Assembly (NCBI RefSeq): GCF_000287055.2
Contig: NZ_AJYQ02000127.1
Coordinates: 62,001 to 126,000 of the forward strand
Direction: 5' to 3'
DNA length: 64,000 nucleotides
Origin: Vibrio genomosp. F10 str. ZF-129
GTDB taxonomy: Bacteria > Pseudomonadota > Gammaproteobacteria > Enterobacterales > Vibrionaceae
A program made the position numbers and the translations under genes. The number at the start of each line of letters is the position of its first letter. Position 1 is the first letter of the stretch. Of this stretch, positions 43,105 to 52,595 are shown in pieces. The notes beneath the pieces are model-generated. The model had not been told where the DNA came from. It saw nothing but the letters and a program-made list of their open reading frames with translations, and made no database searches.

Positions 43105-43527
43105 ATGGCGTTTGCTGTTCCATGGGAGTCACTGTTTGGTGGCATGTTACTCGGGCTATCGGCCGTAATATTGATGCTATTTAGTGGGAAAGTCGCCGGA
43201 ATTAGTGGCGTTGTTGGAGGGCTTTTAAATCCAAAAAAACACGATTCAAGCTGGCGTGCTGCTTTTGTTGTTGGGCTAATATTAAGTGCGGTTATTCTTG
43301 CACCACTTGGCTTTGATCTTCCAGATGTGTCAAACAACAACATCGTGCTGGTCGCTGTCGCTGGTGTATTAGTTGGGTTTGGTACCCGTCTGGCAAATGG
43401 CTGTACGAGTGGGCATGGAATCGTAGGCATGGGCCGATTTTCTGTGAGATCCATTGTGGCGACATGCACATTCATGATCACAGCGATCATCGTTGTTTGG
43501 GTAAAGCGTCAAGTAGGGTGGGCATAA
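43105..43527 (+). CDS. YeeE/YedE half-transporter, first subunit
   Basis: 140-aa inner-membrane protein with about four helices and the signature NGCTSGHGIVGMGR, whose Cys is thought to relay sulfur. The YeeE/YedE family imports thiosulfate or related sulfur compounds. Here the transporter is split into two short proteins (PmpA/PmpB layout); the next gene overlaps by one base (TAATG), implying coupled translation. Downstream of the persulfide-type ArsR gene and probably in its operon. Confidence 0.88.
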   Translation: MAFAVPWESLFGGMLLGLSAVILMLFSGKVAGISGVVGGLLNPKKHDSSWRAAFVVGLILSAVILAPLGFDLPDVSNNNIVLVAVAGVLVGFGTRLANGCTSGHGIVGMGRFSVRSIVATCTFMITAIIVVWVKRQVGWA

Positions 43528-44042
43528 TGTCAGTGAATAGAATAGTAGGAATGATCGTTGGCTTGATCTCTGGGCTGCTTTTCGGTGCAGGCATGGTTAT
43601 CTCTGGAATGGCGGATCCGGAAGTCGTCACTGCGTTTTTGGACCTGACAGGTGATTGGGACCCAAGCCTCGCATTTGTGATGGGTGGTGCGCTTTTCGTG
43701 TTTACACCTTGTTATCATCTGATCATTAAAAAGCGCACAAGCGCGATCAATGGCAGCCAATTTTCGTTGCCACAGAAAAAGAACCTCGACGGTAATTTAA
43801 TCGTAGGCGCTAGCATTTTTGGTTTGGGTTGGGGGCTTTCTGGGATTTGTCCAGGCCCAGCAATGAGCAGTATAGCGGGGGGCTCAAATATAATTTTAGC
43901 GTTTGTATTGAGCATGTTGGTGGGTTTCGTATTAGGTAGTCAGCACCTAGCAGGACGACTGTGGATTAGCAATAAAAACGAAGCAAGCGATGATCAAAGC
44001 CAACAAATCGATCCTTCTCCAGTCACCGATACGATTAACTGA
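43527..44042 (+). CDS. YeeE/YedE half-transporter, second subunit
   Basis: 171-aa membrane protein with about four helices and the companion signature GLSGICPGPA; the GFGAGM-like motif GLLFGAGMVISGM is near the N-terminus. It forms the second half of the YeeE/YedE sulfur transporter with the preceding gene. ATG 43527 overlaps the previous stop; the longer frame from 43464 is unlikely. The C-terminal 20 residues are polar and probably disordered. Confidence 0.88.
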   Translation: MSVNRIVGMIVGLISGLLFGAGMVISGMADPEVVTAFLDLTGDWDPSLAFVMGGALFVFTPCYHLIIKKRTSAINGSQFSLPQKKNLDGNLIVGASIFGLGWGLSGICPGPAMSSIAGGSNIILAFVLSMLVGFVLGSQHLAGRLWISNKNEASDDQSQQIDPSPVTDTIN

Positions 44043-44104
44043 TCAACAGAGCAGTGAGATGCAGTTTGCATCTCACTAGAAGGCCAATCTAAGGGAGTTA
44101 GATT

Positions 44105-47100
44105 ATGGATAAAGAACACTCACATTCGCTCGTCTATCGAGTAATGAACAGCTTTTTCCCTCCTATTTTATTGGTCATCGCACTCGCTTTTGGGGCCGCT
44201 GCTTTCTGGTTGACCCCAAAAGAAGAAGATCCACAGATCGTCGTGCCTATGATTGATGTGTTAATCGATGCACCAGGCTTAAGCGCCCGTCAGGTCGAAA
44301 ATCAAATTACGGAACCGATTGAAAAAATCTTGAGTCAAATTGACGGTGTTGAATATGTCTATTCGTCATCAATGGAAGGAGCTGCTCAAGTTATCGTGCG
44401 TTTTTATGTTGGGGAAAACCGCGAAGAAGCCTTAGTTAAGCTCTATAACAAGCTTTATTCTAATCAAGATCATATTCCTTCTACTGTCGAACGTTGGTTA
44501 GTTAAACCTATCGAAATCGACGATGTAGCGATTGTCGTTGCTGCCGTTTACTCGAAAAACGCGGAACAGCTTGATCATGATGATTTGCGCCGAGTTTCTG
44601 AACAAGCGACTCTAGCGTTGAAAGCGGTTCCCAATACCAATATCGTATCAGTGATTGGTGGTCAACCTAGAACCATCGAATTGGCGCTCAATGCTACGGC
44701 TATGGCCAACTACAAAGTCACGGTTTCAGATCTTGCTCAAGCATTTCAACTCACTCATGTCAAATCTTCAGCAGGGGACATTCAAACTTCGGGTCAGCGA
44801 TATTCTCTTGAAAGTGGTCAACTGTTTCAATCTTCGGAAGAGCTTGGAGACTTTGTGGTCTCCGTGATTAACGGACGTCCTGTTTATTTGCGTGATGTTG
44901 CTGATATCTATGACGGCCCATCTGAAGCCAAAAGTGATACCTGGTATCGGTCAGTGGCGTTGAATGACGCTGAAGAGGTTCCTGCGGTCTTTATCAGTGT
45001 AGCTAAGCAAAAAGGTGCGAATGCCGTTACCGTTGCCAACGACGTCATAGCCACGTTACGAGAATTAGAAAGCACTCAGTTTCCTGAAGAGATCGGTGTC
45101 GATATTATTCGAAACTACGGACAAACCGCCGATGAAAAAGTCACCAACTTAATCTCTAGCTTAGGTATTTCTATACTGACTGTGGTTGTCTTTGTCGGGT
45201 TATTTCTTAATTGGCGCAGTGCCCTTGTTGTCGGTATTGCCATTCCTATCAGTTATGGCGCGACATTGGGCGTGGATTTACTGTTCGGCTACTCGATAAA
45301 TCGAGTGACCTTATTCGCGTTGATTTTGGCGTTAGGCCTTATCGTTGATGATCCTATCGCGAGTATCGATAATATCGAACGGTATTTGAAGAGAAAAGAA
45401 CTCAAACGAACGGATGCCATTGTGCTGGCAATGGCTGAAATTCGCAGCGCATTGCTCATGTCCACCGTGGCGATTGTGATTGTGTTTACCCCTATGTTCT
45501 TTATCACTGGAATGATGGGGCCGTATATGGCGCCGTTGGCTTTCAACGTCCCGATAAGCGTTGTGTTTAGTACAGTAATCGCGTTTTTCATAACACCTTG
45601 GCTTGCCAAAAAAATACTGAAAGGCTCTGAAGAACGTGGTCATTATCAGATCAAAAATACACTCTTATTTAAGACATACCAACGGTTGTTACTGCCACTA
45701 TTGCAAAGTCGTAAAAAAAGCCACGGATTTCTGGCGTTAGTCGGTTTACTCTTTTTAATTGCAGCGTCACTGCCTTTGTTTCGCTCGGTACCCTTAAAGT
45801 TACTGCCTTACGACAATAAGAATGAGTTCCAACTGATTGTGAATATGCCCGAAAATACCGATTTCGTATCGACATCGAACGTATTGCGAGAGTTTTCGGA
45901 CTTTTTAATCACTGTCCCTGAAGTCCAATCGGTATCTGGTTTCTCTGCAATAGCGTCCCCGATGGATTTTAACAGCATGGTCAGGCACTATTTTTTACGT
46001 AATCAGCCCTATCAAGGTGAACTACGGATAGTTCTGGTCGATAAAAAACACCGGAATATGCAATCACACGAAATAGTAACTAGGCTACGGTCAGACATCG
46101 AAGCCATTGCATTTAAGCATAATGCGGCTATTCAAATCGTCGAAGTGCCACCTGGCCCACCGGTTATTTCCACCATCACTGCGGAAGTGTACGGGAATGG
46201 GTTCCAAAGCTATTCACAATTGCAGGAGCAAGCAAAACAGGTAGCAAATCGGTTATCAAGAGAAGCGTTTGTGTCAGAAGTCGATACCAGCGTTCAAGGT
46301 GAATCCAAAACGTTACAGTTCATTATTGATCAAGAAAAAGCGGCGTTATCTGGTATTTCAGTAGCGGATATCAATCAGACACTTCAGTCCGCCAATCAAG
46401 GCTACACCTTAGCCTACTTAGCAAAACAGAACGAAGTGAACCCGCTCGCGATTTCAATTCGATTGCCAAGAGGTGATAGAGATCAGTTATCCGCGTTATT
46501 GCAACTTTACGTAAGAGGTAGTACAGCGTCGATCAAAAATAGCCAAGATGGTGGGTTAGTCGATGCCGCTAAACCTCTGGTTCAATTAAGTGAACTCGGA
46601 GAATTTGTGAATCGAGAGACGGATCAACCTATCTTTCATAAAAACCTAAAACCCGTTGTTTATGTGTACGCCGAAGTCACTGGAAGAGTCCCTGGGGAGA
46701 TCATTGCCGATGTAATGGCCGATCAAGATACGCCAGTGCAAACGTATTCAGTGCCCGTCAATGAGCGCTCATATTTAAACAATGGGGCTGGCGATAGCTG
46801 GAGCGTAGCTAAAGGCACCGACATTGTCTGGAGTGGTGAAGGGGAGTGGAAAATCACCGTCGATGTGTTTAGAGATCTCGGTATTGCCTACGCAGCGGCA
46901 CTGTTTGGTGTGTTTCTCGTGATGCTGATTCAAACCGGACTGCCTGCCGTATCGGGTATTATCATGTTGGCGATTCCTTTGACGGTTATTGGCATCATGC
47001 CCGGGTTTTGGCTGTTGAACGTATTGAGTTCAGACATTAACGGATACCCAAACCCTTCGCTTTTCACCGCGACAGCAATGATAGGGATGATTGCATTAGC

Positions 47101-47431
47101 GGGGATAGTGGTACGAAATTCACTTGTGTTGATTGAATTTGTACAGCAGTCCTTAGCGAAGGGGCAACCTCTACAAGATGCACTGATCGAATCAGGCGCG
47201 GTCCGTATGCGGCCTATCTTATTGACAGCGGGAACTACCTTATTGGGTAACATTGTCATTACCTTAGATCCTATTTTCAACGGACTCGCGTGGTCGATCA
47301 TTTTTGGTATTACCGCATCCACTATTTTCACTCTTCTGGTTATCCCCGTCGTTTATAACCTGGCGTATCAAGAGAGTCACAAAAGCAGCGCAGTCAGTCG
47401 TGAAAGAGTGACGCTAATGGAGGACGAATAA
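44105..47431 (+). CDS. RND efflux permease
   Basis: 1108-aa proton-driven RND permease (AcrB/HAE superfamily) with twelve helices and two large periplasmic loops (about 40-340 and 570-870). The TM4 acid pair is seen in LGLIVDDPIASIDNIERY, a variant of the usual DDAIVVVEN found in a less-studied branch. It starts 62 nt after the second YeeE/YedE gene and overlaps the adaptor by one base. No outer-membrane channel gene is adjacent, so it must use a TolC encoded elsewhere. The substrate is unknown; the context suggests a reactive-sulfur or thiol compound. Confidence 0.9.
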   Translation: MDKEHSHSLVYRVMNSFFPPILLVIALAFGAAAFWLTPKEEDPQIVVPMIDVLIDAPGLSARQVENQITEPIEKILSQIDGVEYVYSSSMEGAAQVIVRFYVGENREEALVKLYNKLYSNQDHIPSTVERWLVKPIEIDDVAIVVAAVYSKNAEQLDHDDLRRVSEQATLALKAVPNTNIVSVIGGQPRTIELALNATAMANYKVTVSDLAQAFQLTHVKSSAGDIQTSGQRYSLESGQLFQSSEELGDFVVSVINGRPVYLRDVADIYDGPSEAKSDTWYRSVALNDAEEVPAVFISVAKQKGANAVTVANDVIATLRELESTQFPEEIGVDIIRNYGQTADEKVTNLISSLGISILTVVVFVGLFLNWRSALVVGIAIPISYGATLGVDLLFGYSINRVTLFALILALGLIVDDPIASIDNIERYLKRKELKRTDAIVLAMAEIRSALLMSTVAIVIVFTPMFFITGMMGPYMAPLAFNVPISVVFSTVIAFFITPWLAKKILKGSEERGHYQIKNTLLFKTYQRLLLPLLQSRKKSHGFLALVGLLFLIAASLPLFRSVPLKLLPYDNKNEFQLIVNMPENTDFVSTSNVLREFSDFLITVPEVQSVSGFSAIASPMDFNSMVRHYFLRNQPYQGELRIVLVDKKHRNMQSHEIVTRLRSDIEAIAFKHNAAIQIVEVPPGPPVISTITAEVYGNGFQSYSQLQEQAKQVANRLSREAFVSEVDTSVQGESKTLQFIIDQEKAALSGISVADINQTLQSANQGYTLAYLAKQNEVNPLAISIRLPRGDRDQLSALLQLYVRGSTASIKNSQDGGLVDAAKPLVQLSELGEFVNRETDQPIFHKNLKPVVYVYAEVTGRVPGEIIADVMADQDTPVQTYSVPVNERSYLNNGAGDSWSVAKGTDIVWSGEGEWKITVDVFRDLGIAYAAALFGVFLVMLIQTGLPAVSGIIMLAIPLTVIGIMPGFWLLNVLSSDINGYPNPSLFTATAMIGMIALAGIVVRNSLVLIEFVQQSLAKGQPLQDALIESGAVRMRPILLTAGTTLLGNIVITLDPIFNGLAWSIIFGITASTIFTLLVIPVVYNLAYQESHKSSAVSRERVTLMEDE

Positions 47432-48474
47432 TGAAAAGCAAAAATAAATGGCTTGGGGTGATTTTGTTTACCTTATTAACCATGCTATTCCTTTTTATGG
47501 CGGGCATGTTTAATGAAAAAGTATCAGACAATAAACGTCACACAACCAAACCTGAAATCGCTCCGGAAGTCATCGTATTAGCCCCTATTAATGAGCCTGT
47601 TTGGCGAGAGTTTTCTGGTGTCGTTGTTGCAAAACAGAGAGCTGATATTTCTGCGCGAATCACAGCTAAAGTATCGGAAATATATATTGAAGTGGGCGAA
47701 GCTGTCGAAAAAGGTGACATTTTGATGCGTCTAGAGAACGAAGATCTAGAAGCACGAGTTACGCAAAATGAACAGGCCTTATCGGGAGCGCAAGCGAAAC
47801 TCAGCTCTGCGATTAAAGAATACGACAGAGCGAAAGAGCTGTTAACCAGAAAGCTCGTTTCTCAATCCAGTTTTGATAACGCCGAAAGCGAGTTGGAACT
47901 GGCCAAAGCCACATTTAACCAAACTCAGGCTGCACTGATAGAGTCACAAACGACACGCGAGTTCAGTATCATTACTGCGCCATTTGCAGGGCTGATCACC
48001 AATAAACCGATTAATGTTGGGGACACAGCTGCCCCCGGCAATGTATTGGTTTCTCTCTATCAGCCGGCGCGCTTACAAATTCAGGCCGACATCGCTGAAT
48101 CGGTATTGCCACATATTCAATTGGGGCAAGAGATCAATGTCGACCTTCCCACCGTTTCCCTTAATATTCCATCGAATGTGAGTGAAATGACCCCGTCAGC
48201 AGACGTAAATTCAAGAAGTTATCAGATTAAGCTCGATGTTAATGTCGAGGGTGGTGTCTACCCAGGCATGTACGCCAAACTTAAAGTTCCAGTCGGTGAA
48301 CATGACGTTCTTCGTTTACCTGAAAGTGCCGTGATACACGTGGGGCAGCTAGAATATGTCCAAGTATGGGATGGTGAAAACATCACTCGACGGTTAATTC
48401 AACTGGGTGACGATGGCAGAGTGAGAAAAGGTTTAGTAGCAGGGCAGCAGGTGCTTCGTTTCCCGCAAAACTGA
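47431..48474 (+). CDS. RND periplasmic adaptor protein
   Basis: 347-aa membrane-fusion protein: an N-terminal membrane anchor (about 6-24), lipoyl half-motifs (ADISARITAKVSEIYIEVGEAVEKGDIL), an alpha-helical hairpin (about 100-165), a beta-barrel and a membrane-proximal part. It links the RND permease to an outer-membrane channel. Unlike most RND operons, the adaptor gene follows the permease gene, overlapping by one base (TAATG). Confidence 0.9.
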   Translation: MKSKNKWLGVILFTLLTMLFLFMAGMFNEKVSDNKRHTTKPEIAPEVIVLAPINEPVWREFSGVVVAKQRADISARITAKVSEIYIEVGEAVEKGDILMRLENEDLEARVTQNEQALSGAQAKLSSAIKEYDRAKELLTRKLVSQSSFDNAESELELAKATFNQTQAALIESQTTREFSIITAPFAGLITNKPINVGDTAAPGNVLVSLYQPARLQIQADIAESVLPHIQLGQEINVDLPTVSLNIPSNVSEMTPSADVNSRSYQIKLDVNVEGGVYPGMYAKLKVPVGEHDVLRLPESAVIHVGQLEYVQVWDGENITRRLIQLGDDGRVRKGLVAGQQVLRFPQN

Positions 48475-48490
48475 TCGAGATGTGATTGAC

Positions 48491-48520
48491 CGTTATGCCA
48501 TTAACCGTTATGTCATTAAC
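48491..48520. repeat. 15-bp tandem duplication after the adaptor gene
   Basis: CGTTATGCCATTAAC and CGTTATGTCATTAAC are adjacent (14 of 15), followed by a partial CGTATAC, 16 nt after the stop. Confidence 0.9.
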
Positions 48521-48613
48521 CGTATACAGTCGTAACGAATGGAGTCTTTTTGAACTTGAGCCGTTCAACACGGTAAGCTCTGAATGAGATAAGCCAAAGA
48601 CAACAAGGGAAGA

Positions 48614-49504
48614 TTAGTGAATGGCCATTACGATCGGGCAATGGTCGCTAAGATTATAATTTAAAACATCTTGAGCACGATACGTAGTTTGCTTAGGTGC
48701 AGAAAAAGCCAACCGCTTAGTCAGAACAATATGATCGATAACCGAGCGATACTGGTGTGTTAAGCCTGCCTCTCTTTTGGCACGTACTTTACAGTCCGGT
48801 GTCGTGTTTTTACTGGCAAGTACCGCACCGGTTTGATGAGCCAGCTCAGTCCAAAGCCAATCGTTCGGTGCGCTGAGGTTATGATTAAAGTCTCCTAAAA
48901 TGACATACGCATCATTGTCTAGTTCACGATCTTGAATCCATGCTCGTAATTTTTTCGTTTGTTCTTTCAAACGTCGACAGTCTTTCTTCTCTTTATAGTG
49001 CTCAATACACCCTGCTTTTAAATGAACCGACAGCAGATGAATGGGCATTTCTCCTTCTGGATTGATCACAACATAAGTGGCAAACCTAAGTTTGCTGCGC
49101 GAATGAGTTTCTAATTGGATGGAGGGCATCGCCGTTACGGAGAGAGAAGAGTGAATCGCAAAACCTGTGTACTGGTTGATATCACCAAATTGATGATTTT
49201 TTTTCGAGGCTAATGAACGGTCTGACATCCATAGGGTGTAATCAGGGCCGACAACACGCTGAATCGCTGCAACATCGTTAATCTCTTGGAAACTTAACAC
49301 GTCTAGATCCATGTTATCGAAGTAGCGCTGGAGTTGATTAAAGTCTTCGGGCGACCGATGGGAATTTGGCATGGACCTATTGGCATCTGAAGTGAGCCAT
49401 TCAATGTTCCAACTGGCGACACGAAGTTGACTTTCTGCTTGGAGTGAAAGCGGCAAAAAAAGTAACGCTGTGACAAATATTCTAGCCAGATGTGCAATGG
49501 TCAT
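48614..49504 (-). CDS. exported endonuclease/exonuclease/phosphatase-family protein
   Basis: 296-aa protein with a signal peptide (FVTALLFLPLSLQAES, cleavage near residue 23) and a DNase I-like fold: VASWNIEWL, FQEINDV, GDFNHN and SDHCPIV carry the metal and catalytic residues. It is probably a periplasmic or secreted nuclease (or phosphodiesterase). An insertion CIEHYKEKKDC may form a disulfide. No ribosome-binding site of quality is seen before ATG. Substrate not known. Confidence 0.82.
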   Translation of the reverse strand: MTIAHLARIFVTALLFLPLSLQAESQLRVASWNIEWLTSDANRSMPNSHRSPEDFNQLQRYFDNMDLDVLSFQEINDVAAIQRVVGPDYTLWMSDRSLASKKNHQFGDINQYTGFAIHSSLSVTAMPSIQLETHSRSKLRFATYVVINPEGEMPIHLLSVHLKAGCIEHYKEKKDCRRLKEQTKKLRAWIQDRELDNDAYVILGDFNHNLSAPNDWLWTELAHQTGAVLASKNTTPDCKVRAKREAGLTHQYRSVIDHIVLTKRLAFSAPKQTTYRAQDVLNYNLSDHCPIVMAIH

Positions 49505-49662
49505 ACGATAATTACTGTGAATTTCATGGAAGCCGTTATTCTATCAGTGTTGCGAATAAATCAAGTACCATTTTCGCTAAACATCCAATTTTCATTGTTT
49601 CTTTTCTAAGTGAGAAGTACAGAGAAAAGATCGAACTGAAGTTCATCAGGGAACCGCTTTTC

Positions 49663-49676
49663 TTGATCCAAATCAA
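49663..49676. promoter_or_regulatory. FNR box upstream of nrdDG
   Basis: TTGAT-CCAA-ATCAA is a perfect FNR-type palindrome. A -10-like TAAATA (49700-49705) places the transcription start near 49711, about 41.5 nt from the box centre, the class II activator position. This fits anaerobic activation of nrdDG. Confidence 0.8.
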
Positions 49677-49707
49677 TACTTGTCATTTGTGCTTTTTGTT
49701 AAATACA

Positions 49708-49754
49708 CCACAACATATAGTGTCAGTGTATTTAATAGTCGCCCTATATAGTGT
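49708..49754. promoter_or_regulatory. pair of NrdR boxes upstream of nrdDG
   Basis: CATATAGTGT (49714-49723) and TATATAGTGT (49745-49754) are the conserved halves of two 16-bp NrdR boxes, exactly 31 bp apart, the spacing known for NrdR. They overlap and follow the predicted start site, fitting repression when dATP is plentiful. Confidence 0.75.
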
Positions 49755-49795
49755 GTTTGTGGATAACTCTGTGAGTATGCTTAGGGTAAGGAGAA

Positions 49796-51919
49796 ATGGT
49801 GAAACCAATCGTAATCAAACGTGACGGCTCAAGAGCTCCGTTTAGTAGGGATCGTATTCAGGCAGCGGTGGAAAGTGCCGCAGATAATGCCGATAAAGAA
49901 ATCGCTATTTACGCGCTGAATGTCGCGTTAGCTGTTGAGTTAAAACTAGCGGATTACGATGAAGTTCATATCTCTGAAATTCAAACGCTGGTTGAAAATG
50001 AATTAATGCAAGGGCCATTTAAGTCACTTGCTCGTGGTTATATTGAATACCGACATGATCGCGACATCGCCCGTGAAAAGCAAAGTACGTTAACGCGAGA
50101 GATCGAAGGATTAATCGAAGAGAGTAACGTCGATTTAATTAACGAAAATGCGAACAAAGACGGAAAAGTCATCCCGACTCAACGGGATTTATTAGCGGGT
50201 ATCGTGGCAAAGCACTATGCAAAGACCCACATTTTACCACGTGATATTGTTCAGGCTCACGAAGAAGGCGATATTCATTATCACGACCTAGATTACGCCC
50301 CGTTTTTCCCGATGTTTAACTGCATGTTGATTGATCTACAAGGCATGCTGACGCGAGGTTTTAAAATGGGTAATGCTGAAATCGACACACCAAAATCGAT
50401 TTCAACGGCAACGGCGGTTACTGCACAAATCATCGCGCAAGTCGCGAGCCATATTTATGGTGGAACTACGATTAACCGAATCGATGAAGTGTTAGAGCCA
50501 TACGTAACCACCAGCTATGACAAACATTTAGACATCGCCAAAGAGTGGGACATTCCGAACCCAGAAGCATTCGCCAAGGCGCGGACTGAAAAAGAGTGTT
50601 ATGACGCGTTCCAATCGCTTGAGTACGAAGTCAATACGTTACATACCGCGAACGGACAAACGCCGTTTGTGACGTTTGGTTTTGGTCTGGGCACCAGTTG
50701 GGCCTCTCGTTTGATCCAGAAGTCGATTTTGAAGAACCGCATTGCAGGTCTGGGTAAAAACGCGAAAACGGCAGTATTCCCTAAATTGGTGTTCGCGATC
50801 AAAGATGGCCTCAACCATACCTCTGACGATCCAAACTATGACATTAAACAGCTCGCATTAGAATGTGCGTCTAAGCGCATGTATCCGGATATCTTAAATT
50901 ACGACAAAGTGGTTGAAGTGACCGGATCATTTAAAACCCCGATGGGTTGTCGTAGTTTCCTTGGTACATACGAGGAAAACGGTGAACTTGTCCATGAAGG
51001 CCGTAATAACCTAGGGGTAGTCAGTCTTAACCTGCCGCGTATCGCGTTGAAAGCGCAAGGCAACGTAGACAAGTTTTATACGTTATTGGATGAGAAATTG
51101 CAGCTTGCGCGCCGCGCTTTAGAAACGCGTATTAGCCGTTTAGAGAATGTTAAAGCGAGAGTCGCTCCGATTCTGTATATGGAAGGTGCGTGTGGTGTGC
51201 GTTTGAAAGCAGACCAGCCGATTGCAGAGATCTTTAAAAACGGTCGAGCATCCATTTCTCTGGGATACATTGGTATTCACGAGATGATCACCGCATTGCA
51301 TGGCGTGGACCAACACGTTTACGACGATGCAGAACTTCGACAGCAAGGACTGAATATCGTTAAGTATTTAAAAAACGAAGTGGATAAATGGACCGAAGAA
51401 ACGGGGTACGCGTTTAGCCTATACGCTACGCCAAGTGAAAACTTATGCAGCCGTTTTTGTCGTGTTGATACTAAAGAATTCGGTGTCATTGAGGGCGTAA
51501 CGGATCGCGGATACTACACCAACAGTTTCCACCTTGATGTGCAAAAGAAAGTGAATCCTTACGACAAGATTGACTTTGAAATGCCATACCCACCAATTTC
51601 TTCCGGTGGCTTCATTTGCTACGGGGAATTCCCGAATATGCAAAACAATATTGAAGCGTTAGAAAACGTCTGGGATTACAGTTACTCACGTGTGCCATAT
51701 TACGGAACAAACACTCCCATTGATGAATGTTATGAGTGTGGCTTTAATGGCGAGTTTGAGTGTACCAGTAAAGGATTTACCTGCCCGAAATGTGGTAACC
51801 ACGACTCGACCAAAGTATCAGTTACTCGTCGTGTTTGCGGATACCTAGGTTCTCCTGATGCAAGACCCTTTAACTTCGGTAAACAAGAAGAAGTTAAACG
51901 ACGCGTTAAGCACTTGTAA
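49796..51919 (+). CDS. nrdD: NrdD, anaerobic ribonucleoside-triphosphate reductase
   Basis: 707-aa oxygen-sensitive class III ribonucleotide reductase making dNTPs without oxygen. Residues 1-95 are the ATP-cone (VIKRDGSRAPF); the body closely follows E. coli NrdD; the zinc site uses CYECG and CPKCG; the glycyl-radical glycine is G682 in RVCGYLG. AAGGAG lies just before ATG 49796; a GTG one codon later has better spacing and is a possible start. Followed by nrdG 32 nt on. Upstream FNR and NrdR sites are present. Confidence 0.97.
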   Translation: MVKPIVIKRDGSRAPFSRDRIQAAVESAADNADKEIAIYALNVALAVELKLADYDEVHISEIQTLVENELMQGPFKSLARGYIEYRHDRDIAREKQSTLTREIEGLIEESNVDLINENANKDGKVIPTQRDLLAGIVAKHYAKTHILPRDIVQAHEEGDIHYHDLDYAPFFPMFNCMLIDLQGMLTRGFKMGNAEIDTPKSISTATAVTAQIIAQVASHIYGGTTINRIDEVLEPYVTTSYDKHLDIAKEWDIPNPEAFAKARTEKECYDAFQSLEYEVNTLHTANGQTPFVTFGFGLGTSWASRLIQKSILKNRIAGLGKNAKTAVFPKLVFAIKDGLNHTSDDPNYDIKQLALECASKRMYPDILNYDKVVEVTGSFKTPMGCRSFLGTYEENGELVHEGRNNLGVVSLNLPRIALKAQGNVDKFYTLLDEKLQLARRALETRISRLENVKARVAPILYMEGACGVRLKADQPIAEIFKNGRASISLGYIGIHEMITALHGVDQHVYDDAELRQQGLNIVKYLKNEVDKWTEETGYAFSLYATPSENLCSRFCRVDTKEFGVIEGVTDRGYYTNSFHLDVQKKVNPYDKIDFEMPYPPISSGGFICYGEFPNMQNNIEALENVWDYSYSRVPYYGTNTPIDECYECGFNGEFECTSKGFTCPKCGNHDSTKVSVTRRVCGYLGSPDARPFNFGKQEEVKRRVKHL

Positions 51920-51951
51920 TTTTAAGATAAAAATAGGCGACGGCGCTTGTC

Positions 51952-52422
51952 ATGAATTATCACCAGTATCATCCGATTGATGTTATTAACGGCCCGGGAA
52001 CCCGTTGTACGCTTTTTGTTTCCGGTTGCGTTCACCAATGCAAGGGGTGTTACAACCAATCGACTCTGCGTCTCGATTCTGGTCACTTATTTACGCAAGA
52101 GCTGTCGGATAAGATCATTGCTGATCTTAACGACACGCGCATAAAACGTAGAGGATTATCGTTATCAGGCGGTGATCCTATGCATCCAGCGAATGTGTCA
52201 GAGGTATTAAAACTGGTACAGAGAGTGAAAAGTGAGTGTGTTGGTAAAGATATTTGGTTATGGACCGGTTATCAGTTGCATGAACTCGATGAACACCAAC
52301 AACGTTTATTGCCTTATGTCGATACTTTAATTGACGGAAAATTTGAGCAGAGTAAGGCGGATCCGAGCCTTAAATGGCGGGGCAGTGCCAATCAAATTAT
52401 TCATACCTTCACGGCTTGTTAA
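51952..52422 (+). CDS. nrdG: NrdG, NrdD-activating radical SAM enzyme
   Basis: 156-aa activase that uses a [4Fe-4S] cluster and S-adenosylmethionine to create the glycyl radical on NrdD. The cluster cysteines are C26, C30 and C33 (GCVHQCKGCYNQ), with SGGDPMHP as the SAM-binding GGE-type motif. Co-transcribed with nrdD. Confidence 0.95.
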   Translation: MNYHQYHPIDVINGPGTRCTLFVSGCVHQCKGCYNQSTLRLDSGHLFTQELSDKIIADLNDTRIKRRGLSLSGGDPMHPANVSEVLKLVQRVKSECVGKDIWLWTGYQLHELDEHQQRLLPYVDTLIDGKFEQSKADPSLKWRGSANQIIHTFTAC

Positions 52423-52484
52423 AAAGTAAATATCTCGATCTTAATTTTGATTAAGTACTAAACACCGATTTAACAATTTATGTA

Positions 52485-52519
52485 AGTAACAATCCATTCT
52501 ATTAAAGTAACAATCCATT
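52485..52519. repeat. 21-bp-period duplication after nrdG
   Basis: AGTAACAATCCATT occurs at 52485-52498 and 52506-52519, separated by 7 nt. Confidence 0.85.
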
Positions 52520-52595
52520 AAAATTTCGCTTCGATTTTGATGAATCTAATGTTACCGTGATGGCATTACTTGAATTTCAAAGGGTTGTGACTTTC

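Noticed and set aside
43101..43490. 129-codon minus-strand ORF
   Set aside because: Mirror frame of the YeeE/YedE gene; Pro/Thr/Ser-rich composition typical of an antisense shadow.
46930..47331. 133-codon minus-strand ORF
   Set aside because: Antisense shadow of the RND permease C-terminal helices.
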